Shown here: in pieces, positions 43,469 through 52,282 of the stretch
Position numbering within the stretch: position 1 is the stretch's first letter
Layout of the letters: each line of letters starts with the position of its first letter
DNA from: Tenericutes bacterium HGW-Tenericutes-1
GTDB lineage: Bacteria > Bacillota_I > Bacilli_A > Izemoplasmatales > Hujiaoplasmataceae
Reading direction: 5' to 3'
DNA: 64,000 nucleotides
NCBI GenBank assembly: GCA_002839155.1
Contig: PGXM01000009.1
Span: forward strand, 1 to 64,000
Translations under genes and position numbers: made by a program
Notes under the pieces: model-generated
What the model saw: only the letters and a program-made list of their open reading frames with translations
Database searches by the model: none
Told to the model about the DNA's origin: nothing

Positions 43469-44584
43469 ATGAAAATCATTCGTGATAAAAGAGCGATGGC
43501 GTTACCGTTTGTCTTAGGTATCGTAACTTTTGTCGTGGGTGTTGTGGCAACTTTAATCTCTTACGCTGTCTTTCAATCAAGATTGATAACTAAAAATATT
43601 GAGTCAACAGAAACGTATATCAATGCAGTTCAATCCATTGATGCGACTATTCACATCATTATGAGAGAACAAAGTTTAGATCCGACATTTTTAGCGGGTT
43701 TAGCTACATATATGAATGTATCAATCACTGAGTATAACGATACTGTGTGGATGATTTCTTCAATAGATGCTGAAATACCAACTATTACAAGTTATATCAC
43801 CGGTGATGGGGCTTCCATTTCTGTTATCAACGACCAGTTTTTTTACACAGGGTTAGAAACTTCGTTTACTCAAAATGTCCTAATTAACGCACATACTTTA
43901 CTTTCTACTTTCTTACCCCAGTTTATATCTACAACATTTCCAGCACTCACACCACAAACAAATTTCACTGATTTAACTGCTATATTTAACTATATCGACA
44001 GTTTAACTCAATTCACCAACATTACAGCAACTCAACTACTAAATTTACCTAACAGAACAGTCAATAATCATTACTATGTGACAGGTAATGTGAGTTTACC
44101 TAATAATGCGACTTTAACAATACCTCCAGGCTATTTATTGTTCATTAACGGTAGTTTAACTACCGGTAATAATAGCACGATAAATGGCAATATCGTTGTA
44201 AGATACAGCTATACATCAAATAAAAATAACTCTACCACCCTTCGTGGTACGCATTATTTCGGTGGAACTGTAAATTTGCGAAATAATATCATTTTAGGGA
44301 CCACTAATACTCCTGCTTTTATTATTTCATACAACACCATTACAACGGGACCATCATTGACAGGATATGGATATTTATTTGGTTCATCAACGAAAATAGA
44401 TGCAGCTGACAATTTTAATCTTTCCGGCGGAATTTATCCCACCTCAAATAAAATAGCTCCTCCAGATTCCATCACAAATTATACCCTTATTGAAGATAAT
44501 TTATTTAGTTATGCGTTGCCTATTAGTTTGACTGATCCCAATGCAACAGGTGAGCTTACTTTCAAATTTACCACACCTAGATAA
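43469..44584 (+). CDS. GspK/PilX-like minor pilin with beta-helix-like C-terminal region
   Basis: About 371 residues, much larger than the other pilins. N-terminus RDKRAMALPFVLGIVTFVVGVVATL resembles GspK/PilX leaders and, like GspK, lacks Glu +5, as expected for a subunit capping the tip. Residues about 200-330 are rich in short Asn/Thr/Gly repeats (VTGNVSLPNNATLTIPPG, INGSLTTGNNSTINGNIVV) that look like a right-handed beta-helix or adhesin fold. ATG 43469 lies 6 nt after AGGAGG. The terminator at 44615 ends the operon. A tip adhesin is the best guess. Confidence 0.72.
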   Translation: MKIIRDKRAMALPFVLGIVTFVVGVVATLISYAVFQSRLITKNIESTETYINAVQSIDATIHIIMREQSLDPTFLAGLATYMNVSITEYNDTVWMISSIDAEIPTITSYITGDGASISVINDQFFYTGLETSFTQNVLINAHTLLSTFLPQFISTTFPALTPQTNFTDLTAIFNYIDSLTQFTNITATQLLNLPNRTVNNHYYVTGNVSLPNNATLTIPPGYLLFINGSLTTGNNSTINGNIVVRYSYTSNKNNSTTLRGTHYFGGTVNLRNNIILGTTNTPAFIISYNTITTGPSLTGYGYLFGSSTKIDAADNFNLSGGIYPTSNKIAPPDSITNYTLIEDNLFSYALPISLTDPNATGELTFKFTTPR

Positions 44585-44614
44585 CCTGAATAACAGATCA
44601 ATTTTTCAATATAC

Positions 44615-44654
44615 CTGATAAGGATGAAGAATATTCGTCTTTGTCAGTTTTTTT
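44615..44654 (+). terminator. Terminator of minor pilin operon
   Basis: 13-bp stem with several G-U pairs (44615-44627 with 44634-44646) followed by eight T. Confidence 0.8.
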
Positions 44655-44830
44655 TATTAAAAAAACCAGACTCTATTAAGATAAATATAATGAATTATCA
44701 TTTACAATTATTTAGCAAGTGCTATAATTAGTTATAAAGAATATACTGATTATTGTGTTTTAATGATATGTACTTTATTTATTTATTCATCAATAAAATT
44801 TGTTTTTTTAATTGATTCGGAGGTCACTTG

Positions 44831-47818
44831 ATGAAAAAATTTAGTAGTTGCATTTTATGTTTATTGTTTGTATTCTTATTAGTTGGTTGTCAAGATAAAA
44901 CCACCACAATTACGTCTTCGACAACCTCAACTTCTTCAACCTCAACCTCATTAACTTCAGATACCCCTTATGATATCTCTGATTTTTATGATCAACTTGT
45001 CATTTATCAAGAAAGAATGAATACGATCATCACCTCAAGATCTTTTGAACCTATGGCTTATGAATTTCAAGGTACATCTGGTGATGACACGATAACCATT
45101 CAACGAGATGAGATTTTAGCATCACATTACAATTCAAGTTTTGATATGGTTTATGATGATTATTTTGAACAATTAAATACGACATATGAATTTGTCTCAT
45201 CAATCAAAGCCATGATTGAAGGACATGAAAATATCCCACTCTATGAAGAGTTTCATCCCCAAGATAATCCAACGAATACTTTCCGTTTTATTCTTTCTGA
45301 AGAAGGATATATTCTTATTGATGCGTTGATGGGATCGAACCATTCATATTTAAAAATCGGTTTGGATGATGATTTATTAGTCTATCATGAACTGCATTAT
45401 TATTACGCAAGTAGTTCACTAAGTATTAAAGAAAATCTCAACTTAGAATTTAATTACTTTAAATTTATGGAAAACAGTGAAGCAGTTTATGTCAACTATT
45501 CGATGGATAATTCATCGCTTCGTTATACCAGTATCGAACAAGACGAACAATTTACTATCGGTTCTGGATATGGCATGATTGAAGGTCCAGAAGAGGGTGA
45601 GCAAGGTTATGTTTTAAATTTATATGATAGAGAACTAAACGCTCAAATATACCTTCAAGTAATCGATGATGAAATCATTTCAGAAACCTATGATATCTTT
45701 GATGAATACGGATTGGTATATCGCTATGATGATTATGAATCAATTGGGAACACGATTAATTTAAATATCAACTTCGTTACTGCAACGGGTTGGGATTATG
45801 TTGTTGCTAGTGAAGGTTCAAGCGAAGAAATCGACCCTTTAACAGGGATTTTCTTAGCCGATGGAACCAAAATCTATGATGAGTGGTTTAATTACACGTA
45901 TACTCCTACGTATGGCCATTTAGGTCTTAGAATTGAGTTAGAAAGCAAAGAAGAATTAACCAATGAGGTTTTTAGTCTAAATCAATATGGATTAAATTTG
46001 GTTCATCCAAAAGCAACCATCGAATATTTTAATCAAGTTCAACTTTCTGATTTTTATCAAATAAAGAATCGTTTTTCAATCGATAACCTCAATTACTTCG
46101 CTGATGATTTGCATCAAGAATTATACGACTATATCGATATCGATATTAGAAACGATATTGAAGGCATCAATGAAGAGCCAATTACGACAACAGGTGATGT
46201 GGATGCATTTAATGATGCAATTGAATCCTTCCAAGCTGTGTTAACCATTTCTCCTTATTATACTGGTACAGGAAGACTCACGACGCAAATTCTTGATGAA
46301 GGTGAAGTTGTAAGTCAATCCTATTCAGACAGTTATGAAAATTTTGATTTGATGTCAATGTTTTTTAGTTCATATAATGTTATCCATGGCATGGGTCTAA
46401 ATCAAAGTTATAGTTACGTTTTAGATGGAACAAAAGGAAAATTAATCGAATTTGAAATTAACAATCAAGTTGTGCAATATGACATCTTAAGTGATGTCGC
46501 AACCTACTCAAATTTCGCTACAGCTTATAGTTTACTTGCATCAAGTGGTGGGCTAGATGAAGTCATACATATCACACAAGTCAATGAGACTACTTTTGAA
46601 CTTGAAGTGACAACCAAGTATCTCAATAGCAGTGGTATTGATACCTCGCTTTTATTTGAGCAGCAAGGCATCACCGGACTTGATGATCAAGAAATTATTA
46701 TTACGTATGAATTTGCCTCGGATTATTCAAGTTACGACATTAATTTCACCATTTCTAATTTAACTTTAGAAGAATACGAAGTAAAACTGATTTCAACTTC
46801 TTCTATTATCATCGAGCCAGCTTTAATTCAATCTCCCCTCGATAATCCAAGTTTGTTATTTCATTTACCTAATTCCCTTGATCAAATCTTGTTTACGACC
46901 ATTACTTCGACGTCTCGCTTTATTGTCAATGACGGTATTTCCTATATGGAACTTTTTGTTGAACCAGGCGAATATAGTATTGACCTTTGGGATTATTACG
47001 GAACAGTCACTTTTAAAGTATATAATGCTGAAATGGAAGAATTACCCTATGACGGTCGCTTCACCGCAATAACTGAAGGAAATTATTACATCAAGGTCAC
47101 ATCAAGCGATGAACAATCAGTATTTATCAATGTTACGTATAATCCTACACCCACATTCTATCATTTCACCCTCGATGATTTTGATAGTACGATTTCAATG
47201 GAATTAGGGTTAGAAGGCATATCTGGAAGTACCATTACTGTTCCAAGTTCCACTTATGACCGTGTCATGGTTATAAATCAAGACAATATATCGCCATTGA
47301 TAGAGAATTATGATACAGTCCATGTCAATATCAATTTAGAAGACATCTATTATTTTGATTCATTCTCACCGAATTTAGAAGAGGAACCAAAATCTAGTCC
47401 TGCTTATATCTATCTACCGAAAAATCGTGAAATAGTATTAGACTTAAATGGATACTTTTACGGTACATACGCTTTTGATTACGCTTATATCAGTGTTCCA
47501 ACCGGTTCATTTGATAACACCTATGATTGGGAAGATTTAACTTTTACACCGATTTTATGGATGACTGAAGAGAGTCAAGTCGCTCATGTCGATTTTTCAA
47601 TCACTGAAGCAGGGAGCTACGACCTCGATACTTATTATAAAGATTTCGGTTATTCTTATCAAAATGCCATGTTATATAAAAGTGATGGAACTTTAGTCTC
47701 CTATGACTGGAGAACATTTCTTAATTTACAACCAGGCGAATATTTCATTGAATACACACCAGGTTATTATTCAGACTTATTTGTCTTAGTCATTCCAAAA
47801 ATTGTCAAACAGTCATAA
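44831..47818 (+). CDS. Large lipoprotein of unknown function
   Basis: 995 residues. Signal peptide CILCLLFVFLLVGC with lipobox LVGC, a Ser/Thr linker (TTTITSSTTSTSSTSTS), then about 940 residues rich in Asp, Tyr and Ile with no TM and no family recognised. The C-terminal third holds repeated Y-x-(I/V)-x-(V/L) strands with GEYSIDLWDYYG, GNYYIKVTSSD and GEYFIEYTPGYYS, suggesting several small beta-sandwich domains. GGAGG precedes ATG 44831. It lies just after the minor pilins, so a surface role is inferred. Confidence 0.75.
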   Translation: MKKFSSCILCLLFVFLLVGCQDKTTTITSSTTSTSSTSTSLTSDTPYDISDFYDQLVIYQERMNTIITSRSFEPMAYEFQGTSGDDTITIQRDEILASHYNSSFDMVYDDYFEQLNTTYEFVSSIKAMIEGHENIPLYEEFHPQDNPTNTFRFILSEEGYILIDALMGSNHSYLKIGLDDDLLVYHELHYYYASSSLSIKENLNLEFNYFKFMENSEAVYVNYSMDNSSLRYTSIEQDEQFTIGSGYGMIEGPEEGEQGYVLNLYDRELNAQIYLQVIDDEIISETYDIFDEYGLVYRYDDYESIGNTINLNINFVTATGWDYVVASEGSSEEIDPLTGIFLADGTKIYDEWFNYTYTPTYGHLGLRIELESKEELTNEVFSLNQYGLNLVHPKATIEYFNQVQLSDFYQIKNRFSIDNLNYFADDLHQELYDYIDIDIRNDIEGINEEPITTTGDVDAFNDAIESFQAVLTISPYYTGTGRLTTQILDEGEVVSQSYSDSYENFDLMSMFFSSYNVIHGMGLNQSYSYVLDGTKGKLIEFEINNQVVQYDILSDVATYSNFATAYSLLASSGGLDEVIHITQVNETTFELEVTTKYLNSSGIDTSLLFEQQGITGLDDQEIIITYEFASDYSSYDINFTISNLTLEEYEVKLISTSSIIIEPALIQSPLDNPSLLFHLPNSLDQILFTTITSTSRFIVNDGISYMELFVEPGEYSIDLWDYYGTVTFKVYNAEMEELPYDGRFTAITEGNYYIKVTSSDEQSVFINVTYNPTPTFYHFTLDDFDSTISMELGLEGISGSTITVPSSTYDRVMVINQDNISPLIENYDTVHVNINLEDIYYFDSFSPNLEEEPKSSPAYIYLPKNREIVLDLNGYFYGTYAFDYAYISVPTGSFDNTYDWEDLTFTPILWMTEESQVAHVDFSITEAGSYDLDTYYKDFGYSYQNAMLYKSDGTLVSYDWRTFLNLQPGEYFIEYTPGYYSDLFVLVIPKIVKQS

Positions 47819-47823
47819 AACAA

Positions 47824-47853
47824 AAAAAGATGCAATTAATTTTGCATCTTTTT
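47824..47853. terminator. Bidirectional terminator
   Basis: AAAAAGATGCAA/TTGCATCTTTTT, 12-bp perfect stem between the convergent lipoprotein and MFS genes. Confidence 0.9.
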
Positions 47854-47864
47854 ATATATTTCTT

Positions 47865-49121
47865 TTATTCAGATAAAGTAGGGACGACTTCAACTTTGAG
47901 AGTATCAATAGTTTTTCTACTTTCTCCTGCTCTCATCAATCCACGATTCATAAGGATTGACAATCCAATGAGCAACATCACAAGTCCTGAAATAACCATC
48001 AACCATTCAATCGCTATATAATCAGCTAAGGGACCAAAGACAAGCATTCCTAAAGGCATCGCTGCTCCATTAATCATGCCTAGAACCGACATGACTCGCC
48101 CCATATACTCTGGCTCTACCTTCTCTTGAATCATCACAATCGCTGGTGTATTATAAAATGGTAAGTTTAAACCCATAAAGACCATCACGCCGAGATAAAC
48201 CCAAAAATTCCCAACGATCCCAAATAACATTGTCGACAACCCTAAAAACGATAATGCAAAAACCATTGTCACAATTCTATTCTTAAAACCACCCCATGCG
48301 GCGATAATTAATCCACCAACCGTCATTCCGGCGGAAAATGTAATTTCAATTGCCGATAACCGCCATACTTCATCGCCAAAACGTCTAACGACTTGTAATG
48401 GCGTTAAGAACGCCGCAGGTGCAACAAAGAATAAAACCAGCGCAATATAAGTAAAGAATGGTATTAAGAAATGATGACTTTTAATATACTTTAATCCCAT
48501 CTTCATATCAAGCAAGTAATCTACTTTTTCACCCTTTGGTCTTTTTTCGGGTTTCGGAATCGTAACGAATAATAATAACGATGAGATTGCTAAAGCAGCG
48601 GTGAAGAAGTCAATTGAGAAGATGACTTCTAAAGATGCAAAAGTTAATAAGGACGCTCCCGCAATCGGAGCGATAACCATCATCGCAGATTGAATTCCCG
48701 AAGAGATTCCTTGAACGCGCATGAGTTTGTCTTGGGGAACGATTTGAGGGTATACTGCCCCTACCGACGGTTGATGAACAGCTTGTCCTAAAGAGCGAAA
48801 AACAGAAACCACAAAAAGCAACCAAATTTCACGATAACCCAATAGAAAGACTAACGCTGTTATAAGGGTTAAAATTGCAATAAAGGCATCCGCTAAAATG
48901 ATGAGTTTTTTACGATCAAACCGGTCCGCCCAAACCCCTGCAAAAGGAGCGAGTAAGAGTCCTGGAACGAAACCACATAAGATAGAAATTGTCATCATGA
49001 CGCCAGACTGTGTCGTTAATGTAATATACCACATAATCGCATATTGTACTAAGAGTGAGCCAATAAGTGATATTGTTTGGCCCGTTATAAAAAAAGCAAT
49101 GTTTCGCTTCCAATTTGTCAT
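47865..49121 (-). CDS. MFS transporter, macrolide-efflux (MefA-like) group
   Basis: 418 residues, 12 TM helices. N-terminal FFITGQTISLIGSLLVQYAIMWYI and the motif A-like GVWADRFDRKKLIILAD are typical of the DHA3/MefA group, proton-driven exporters of drugs. Substrate unknown. GGAGGACAATCG precedes ATG 49121. Confidence 0.88.
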   Translation of the reverse strand: MTNWKRNIAFFITGQTISLIGSLLVQYAIMWYITLTTQSGVMMTISILCGFVPGLLLAPFAGVWADRFDRKKLIILADAFIAILTLITALVFLLGYREIWLLFVVSVFRSLGQAVHQPSVGAVYPQIVPQDKLMRVQGISSGIQSAMMVIAPIAGASLLTFASLEVIFSIDFFTAALAISSLLLFVTIPKPEKRPKGEKVDYLLDMKMGLKYIKSHHFLIPFFTYIALVLFFVAPAAFLTPLQVVRRFGDEVWRLSAIEITFSAGMTVGGLIIAAWGGFKNRIVTMVFALSFLGLSTMLFGIVGNFWVYLGVMVFMGLNLPFYNTPAIVMIQEKVEPEYMGRVMSVLGMINGAAMPLGMLVFGPLADYIAIEWLMVISGLVMLLIGLSILMNRGLMRAGESRKTIDTLKVEVVPTLSE

Positions 49122-49161
49122 CGATTGTCCTCCAAAATGAGTCTAATTCAATTATATAAAA

Positions 49162-49196
49162 ACACAGCCGAATAAGCAACTTATCCGGCTGTGTAA
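49162..49196 (-). terminator. Terminator after the 298-residue membrane protein
   Basis: 15-bp stem with one mismatch, 49162-49176 pairing with 49180-49194 around a 3-nt loop, next to the stop at 49198. Confidence 0.85.
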
Positions 49197-49197
49197 A

Positions 49198-50094
49198 TTA
49201 TAAAACTAATAATAAAATTGCCAGTAATGAATAAGGTAGATAACTAATCGAATTATATTTAATCGAATCACCATAAAAAGATTTATCCGTAACGGTAAAA
49301 TATAATATTAGCGATTCCACAAACAATATTCCTAATAATATACCATATAAATAATAGTTTTCTTGAAAAATCGGATAATTAAATAATAGTTGAACCATTA
49401 ATAGTGATGCAGGTATCGCAGTCAGTAATTGAACGAAGAGGATTTTTTTCTCGATTTGATTTTTAACCTTCAATCCATTGATGATTAAAAAACGGATGAT
49501 GAAATGCAAAAAAGTAAAAGAAATGCCAAATAAGACCATTAAAAATAAGAAGAATACGTTCTCAGAAATCAATTGGACAACCTCAAATGAATCGTTTTCG
49601 ATATCGTAATCTAAGATGATATCTTGTTTATCGAACCGATTCACAGTGGGAAATACAATGACTTCACTTTCACTCGTAATAACCCCATCGCCATTCACTT
49701 TAACGACTTTAAAGGAACTTGCGAAATATAAATCATTCATGTGGCTATAAAATTCAAAGGTGTAAGGTTCATGTGATTCATAGAAAGTAGCGTTTTCAAA
49801 GTATGCTAAATAACTAATCCAAGTTTCGCTATATAAATAATCATAATCTTCATAATCTGGAAAATTAGTCTTAAATCCATCGGTCACCATCGACGGTCTT
49901 ATCGAATAGTAAAACTGAACGACAGGGATAAGAATATCAAAATATCCATCAAGCGGTTCCTCATCTTCAATGGTTTCCCACTCGTCGATCGTGACAGATA
50001 TTCCAATTTGATTTAAAAAACTCATTCCTTTAACAACAGGAATCAAGACGATGAATGAAATCATTAGAAGACCTATTAACACAAATTTTTTCAT
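49198..50094 (-). CDS. Hypothetical membrane protein
   Basis: 298 residues. One N-terminal TM or signal anchor (VLIGLLMISFIVLIPVV), an acidic extracytoplasmic domain of about 150 residues (PDYEDYDYLYSETW), then about four TM helices at the C-terminus. No family recognised. ATG 50094 follows GAGGTAGTAA. Confidence 0.65.
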   Translation of the reverse strand: MKKFVLIGLLMISFIVLIPVVKGMSFLNQIGISVTIDEWETIEDEEPLDGYFDILIPVVQFYYSIRPSMVTDGFKTNFPDYEDYDYLYSETWISYLAYFENATFYESHEPYTFEFYSHMNDLYFASSFKVVKVNGDGVITSESEVIVFPTVNRFDKQDIILDYDIENDSFEVVQLISENVFFLFLMVLFGISFTFLHFIIRFLIINGLKVKNQIEKKILFVQLLTAIPASLLMVQLLFNYPIFQENYYLYGILLGILFVESLILYFTVTDKSFYGDSIKYNSISYLPYSLLAILLLVL

Positions 50095-50187
50095 TTACTA
50101 CCTCAATAGAAATACTGTATTATATTAGTATTTATTATACATCAGGCATATACAAAAAAATAGATGTTTATTATTATTTCAAATAAA

Positions 50188-50212
50188 AACGACTGAAAAT
50201 TTTTCAGTCGTT
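50188..50212 (-). terminator. Terminator of transketolase gene
   Basis: AACGACTGA/TCAGTCGTT stem near the stop at 50229; T-rich tail on the minus strand. Confidence 0.7.
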
Positions 50213-50228
50213 AAATATATCATGCTAT

Positions 50229-52211
50229 TTATAAATTCTTATTAATTAACGCTTCTACTTTCAAGGCGACAGCTCTTGGTGTTAAGCCGAAATGTTCGAA
50301 GATTTTAGGGGAAGGTGCTGATAACCCGAAAGAATCAATGCCAATGGTCAACCCTTCTAGTCCCACATACTTATACCAACCCATTGTCGATCCAGCTTCA
50401 ATTGAAATTCGGTTTTTGACTGCTTTTGGTAATACCGATTCCTTGTAGTCATCTGATTGTATATCAAAGATTTCTAAACAAGGCATCGAGACAACGCGAA
50501 CATCGATTTGTGATTCTTTTAAATCTTTCTTCGCATTCATCGCAATTTCAACTTCTGAGCCTGTCGCAATTAAAATCGCGTCAGGAACGATCTTTTCACT
50601 ATCGGATAAAATGTATCCGCCTTTGAAATAATCTTCGTTATTATGGTTGTATTGCGGTAAATTTTGTCTTGTTAAAGCAATACACGTGGGTCCATGTCCT
50701 TTTAAAGCATCAACATAAGCCGCCGCGGTTTCTACCCCATCAGCGGGTCGCCATACTTTTAAGTTTGGAACGCTTCTGAGTCCGGTTAATTGTTCGATTG
50801 GTTGATGAGTCGGTCCATCTTCACCCACGCCAATGGAATCATGGGTTAAAATGTAGGTTACAGGAATATCCATAATCGCACTTAACCGAATTGCATTTTT
50901 CATATAATCACTGAAGATAAAGAACGTTGCACAATAGACATTTAAACCGCCATGTAAATACATGCCATTTGTGACAGCTGCCATTGCATGTTCTCTTACA
51001 CCAAAATGCATATTCGTTCCTAAACGGTTGATAGCGCTATAATCGCTCCGTTTTTTCATATTCGATTTATTAGATGGTGCTAAATCTGCAGAACCACCGA
51101 TTAAATTAGGAATGATTTCAGCGAGTTTATTTAATACTGTTCCACCCGTATTTCTCGTTGCGTCTGGTTTATCGAATTTAAATAAATCACGGTATTCTTT
51201 TAAATTGGGTAAGTCATTCTTCATCCATTTGGTAAATTCAACGGCTAATTCAGGATAAGCTTTTTGGTAATTTGCAAATAAATCATTCCATTTATTTTCT
51301 GCTTCTTCGCCTTTTTTCGCTAACTTTTTATAGTGATTATAAACGGTCTTTGGCACTTCAAAGGGCGGATATTCCCAACCAAAAAAAGTTTTTGTGGCTT
51401 CAATGTTACTTCTGCCTAAAGGAGCTCCATGACAAGCTTCTTCGCCTTGAAGTGGTGAACCATACCCAATCGTTGTTTTACAAACGATTAAAGTTGGCTT
51501 TTGCGTTTCTAGTTTTGCTTTTTGAATCGCCTTACCAATTTCACGAATGTCATTTCCATCCTTGACGTAAATCACATTCCAACCTAAAGCTTTATGTCTT
51601 AATCCAACATCTTCTCTAAAAGCAATATCCGTATCGCCTTCAATTGAAATTTCATTATCATCATAAAACACGATTAATTTTGATAATTGTAAAGTTCCCG
51701 CTAATGAAGCCGCTTCATTCGTGATACCTTCCATCATACAACCATCGCCTGCGATAGCGTAGGTATAATGGTTGACAATTGGATACCCTTCTTTATTGAA
51801 GTTCGCAGCTAAGACCGTTTCCGCAATGGCCATACCAACCGCATTCGCATACCCTTGTCCTAAAGGACCCGTTGTTGTTTCAACGCCTACAGTATGTCCA
51901 AATTCAGGATGACCCGGTGTTTTTGATCCGTATTGACGGAAATTTTTGATTTCTGAAATAGGAAGTCCATAGCCAAATAAATGGAGTAATGAGTAAACCA
52001 ACATCGATCCATGGCCTGCTGATAAAACAAAACGGTCACGATTCATGAAATTTGGGTTTTTAGGATTGTGAACTAAATGATCCGCCCAGAGTTTATAAGC
52101 TAAAGCAGCTGTTCCTAATGGAAGGCCAGGATGTCCGCTGTTGGCTTTTTCTATAGCTTCAATAGAAAGCATTCTAATGGCGTTGATGGCTTGTAACTGA
52201 ATATTTGTCAT
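50229..52211 (-). CDS. tkt: Transketolase
   Basis: 660 residues, full length. TPP-binding motif AGDGCMMEGITNEAASLAGTLQLSKLIVFYDDN, N-terminal SGHPGLPLG, pyrimidine-domain GVREHAMAAVTNG and HDSIGVGEDGPTHQPIEQL. It moves two-carbon ketol units between sugar phosphates in the non-oxidative pentose phosphate pathway, using thiamine diphosphate and a divalent cation. Single-gene unit. Confidence 0.96.
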   Translation of the reverse strand: MTNIQLQAINAIRMLSIEAIEKANSGHPGLPLGTAALAYKLWADHLVHNPKNPNFMNRDRFVLSAGHGSMLVYSLLHLFGYGLPISEIKNFRQYGSKTPGHPEFGHTVGVETTTGPLGQGYANAVGMAIAETVLAANFNKEGYPIVNHYTYAIAGDGCMMEGITNEAASLAGTLQLSKLIVFYDDNEISIEGDTDIAFREDVGLRHKALGWNVIYVKDGNDIREIGKAIQKAKLETQKPTLIVCKTTIGYGSPLQGEEACHGAPLGRSNIEATKTFFGWEYPPFEVPKTVYNHYKKLAKKGEEAENKWNDLFANYQKAYPELAVEFTKWMKNDLPNLKEYRDLFKFDKPDATRNTGGTVLNKLAEIIPNLIGGSADLAPSNKSNMKKRSDYSAINRLGTNMHFGVREHAMAAVTNGMYLHGGLNVYCATFFIFSDYMKNAIRLSAIMDIPVTYILTHDSIGVGEDGPTHQPIEQLTGLRSVPNLKVWRPADGVETAAAYVDALKGHGPTCIALTRQNLPQYNHNNEDYFKGGYILSDSEKIVPDAILIATGSEVEIAMNAKKDLKESQIDVRVVSMPCLEIFDIQSDDYKESVLPKAVKNRISIEAGSTMGWYKYVGLEGLTIGIDSFGLSAPSPKIFEHFGLTPRAVALKVEALINKNL

Positions 52212-52282
52212 GGTATTCCTTTCAATTTAAAGGCTTTTAAGTGCCAAATTTATCTCATAATAATTATACTATATTTATTCGC

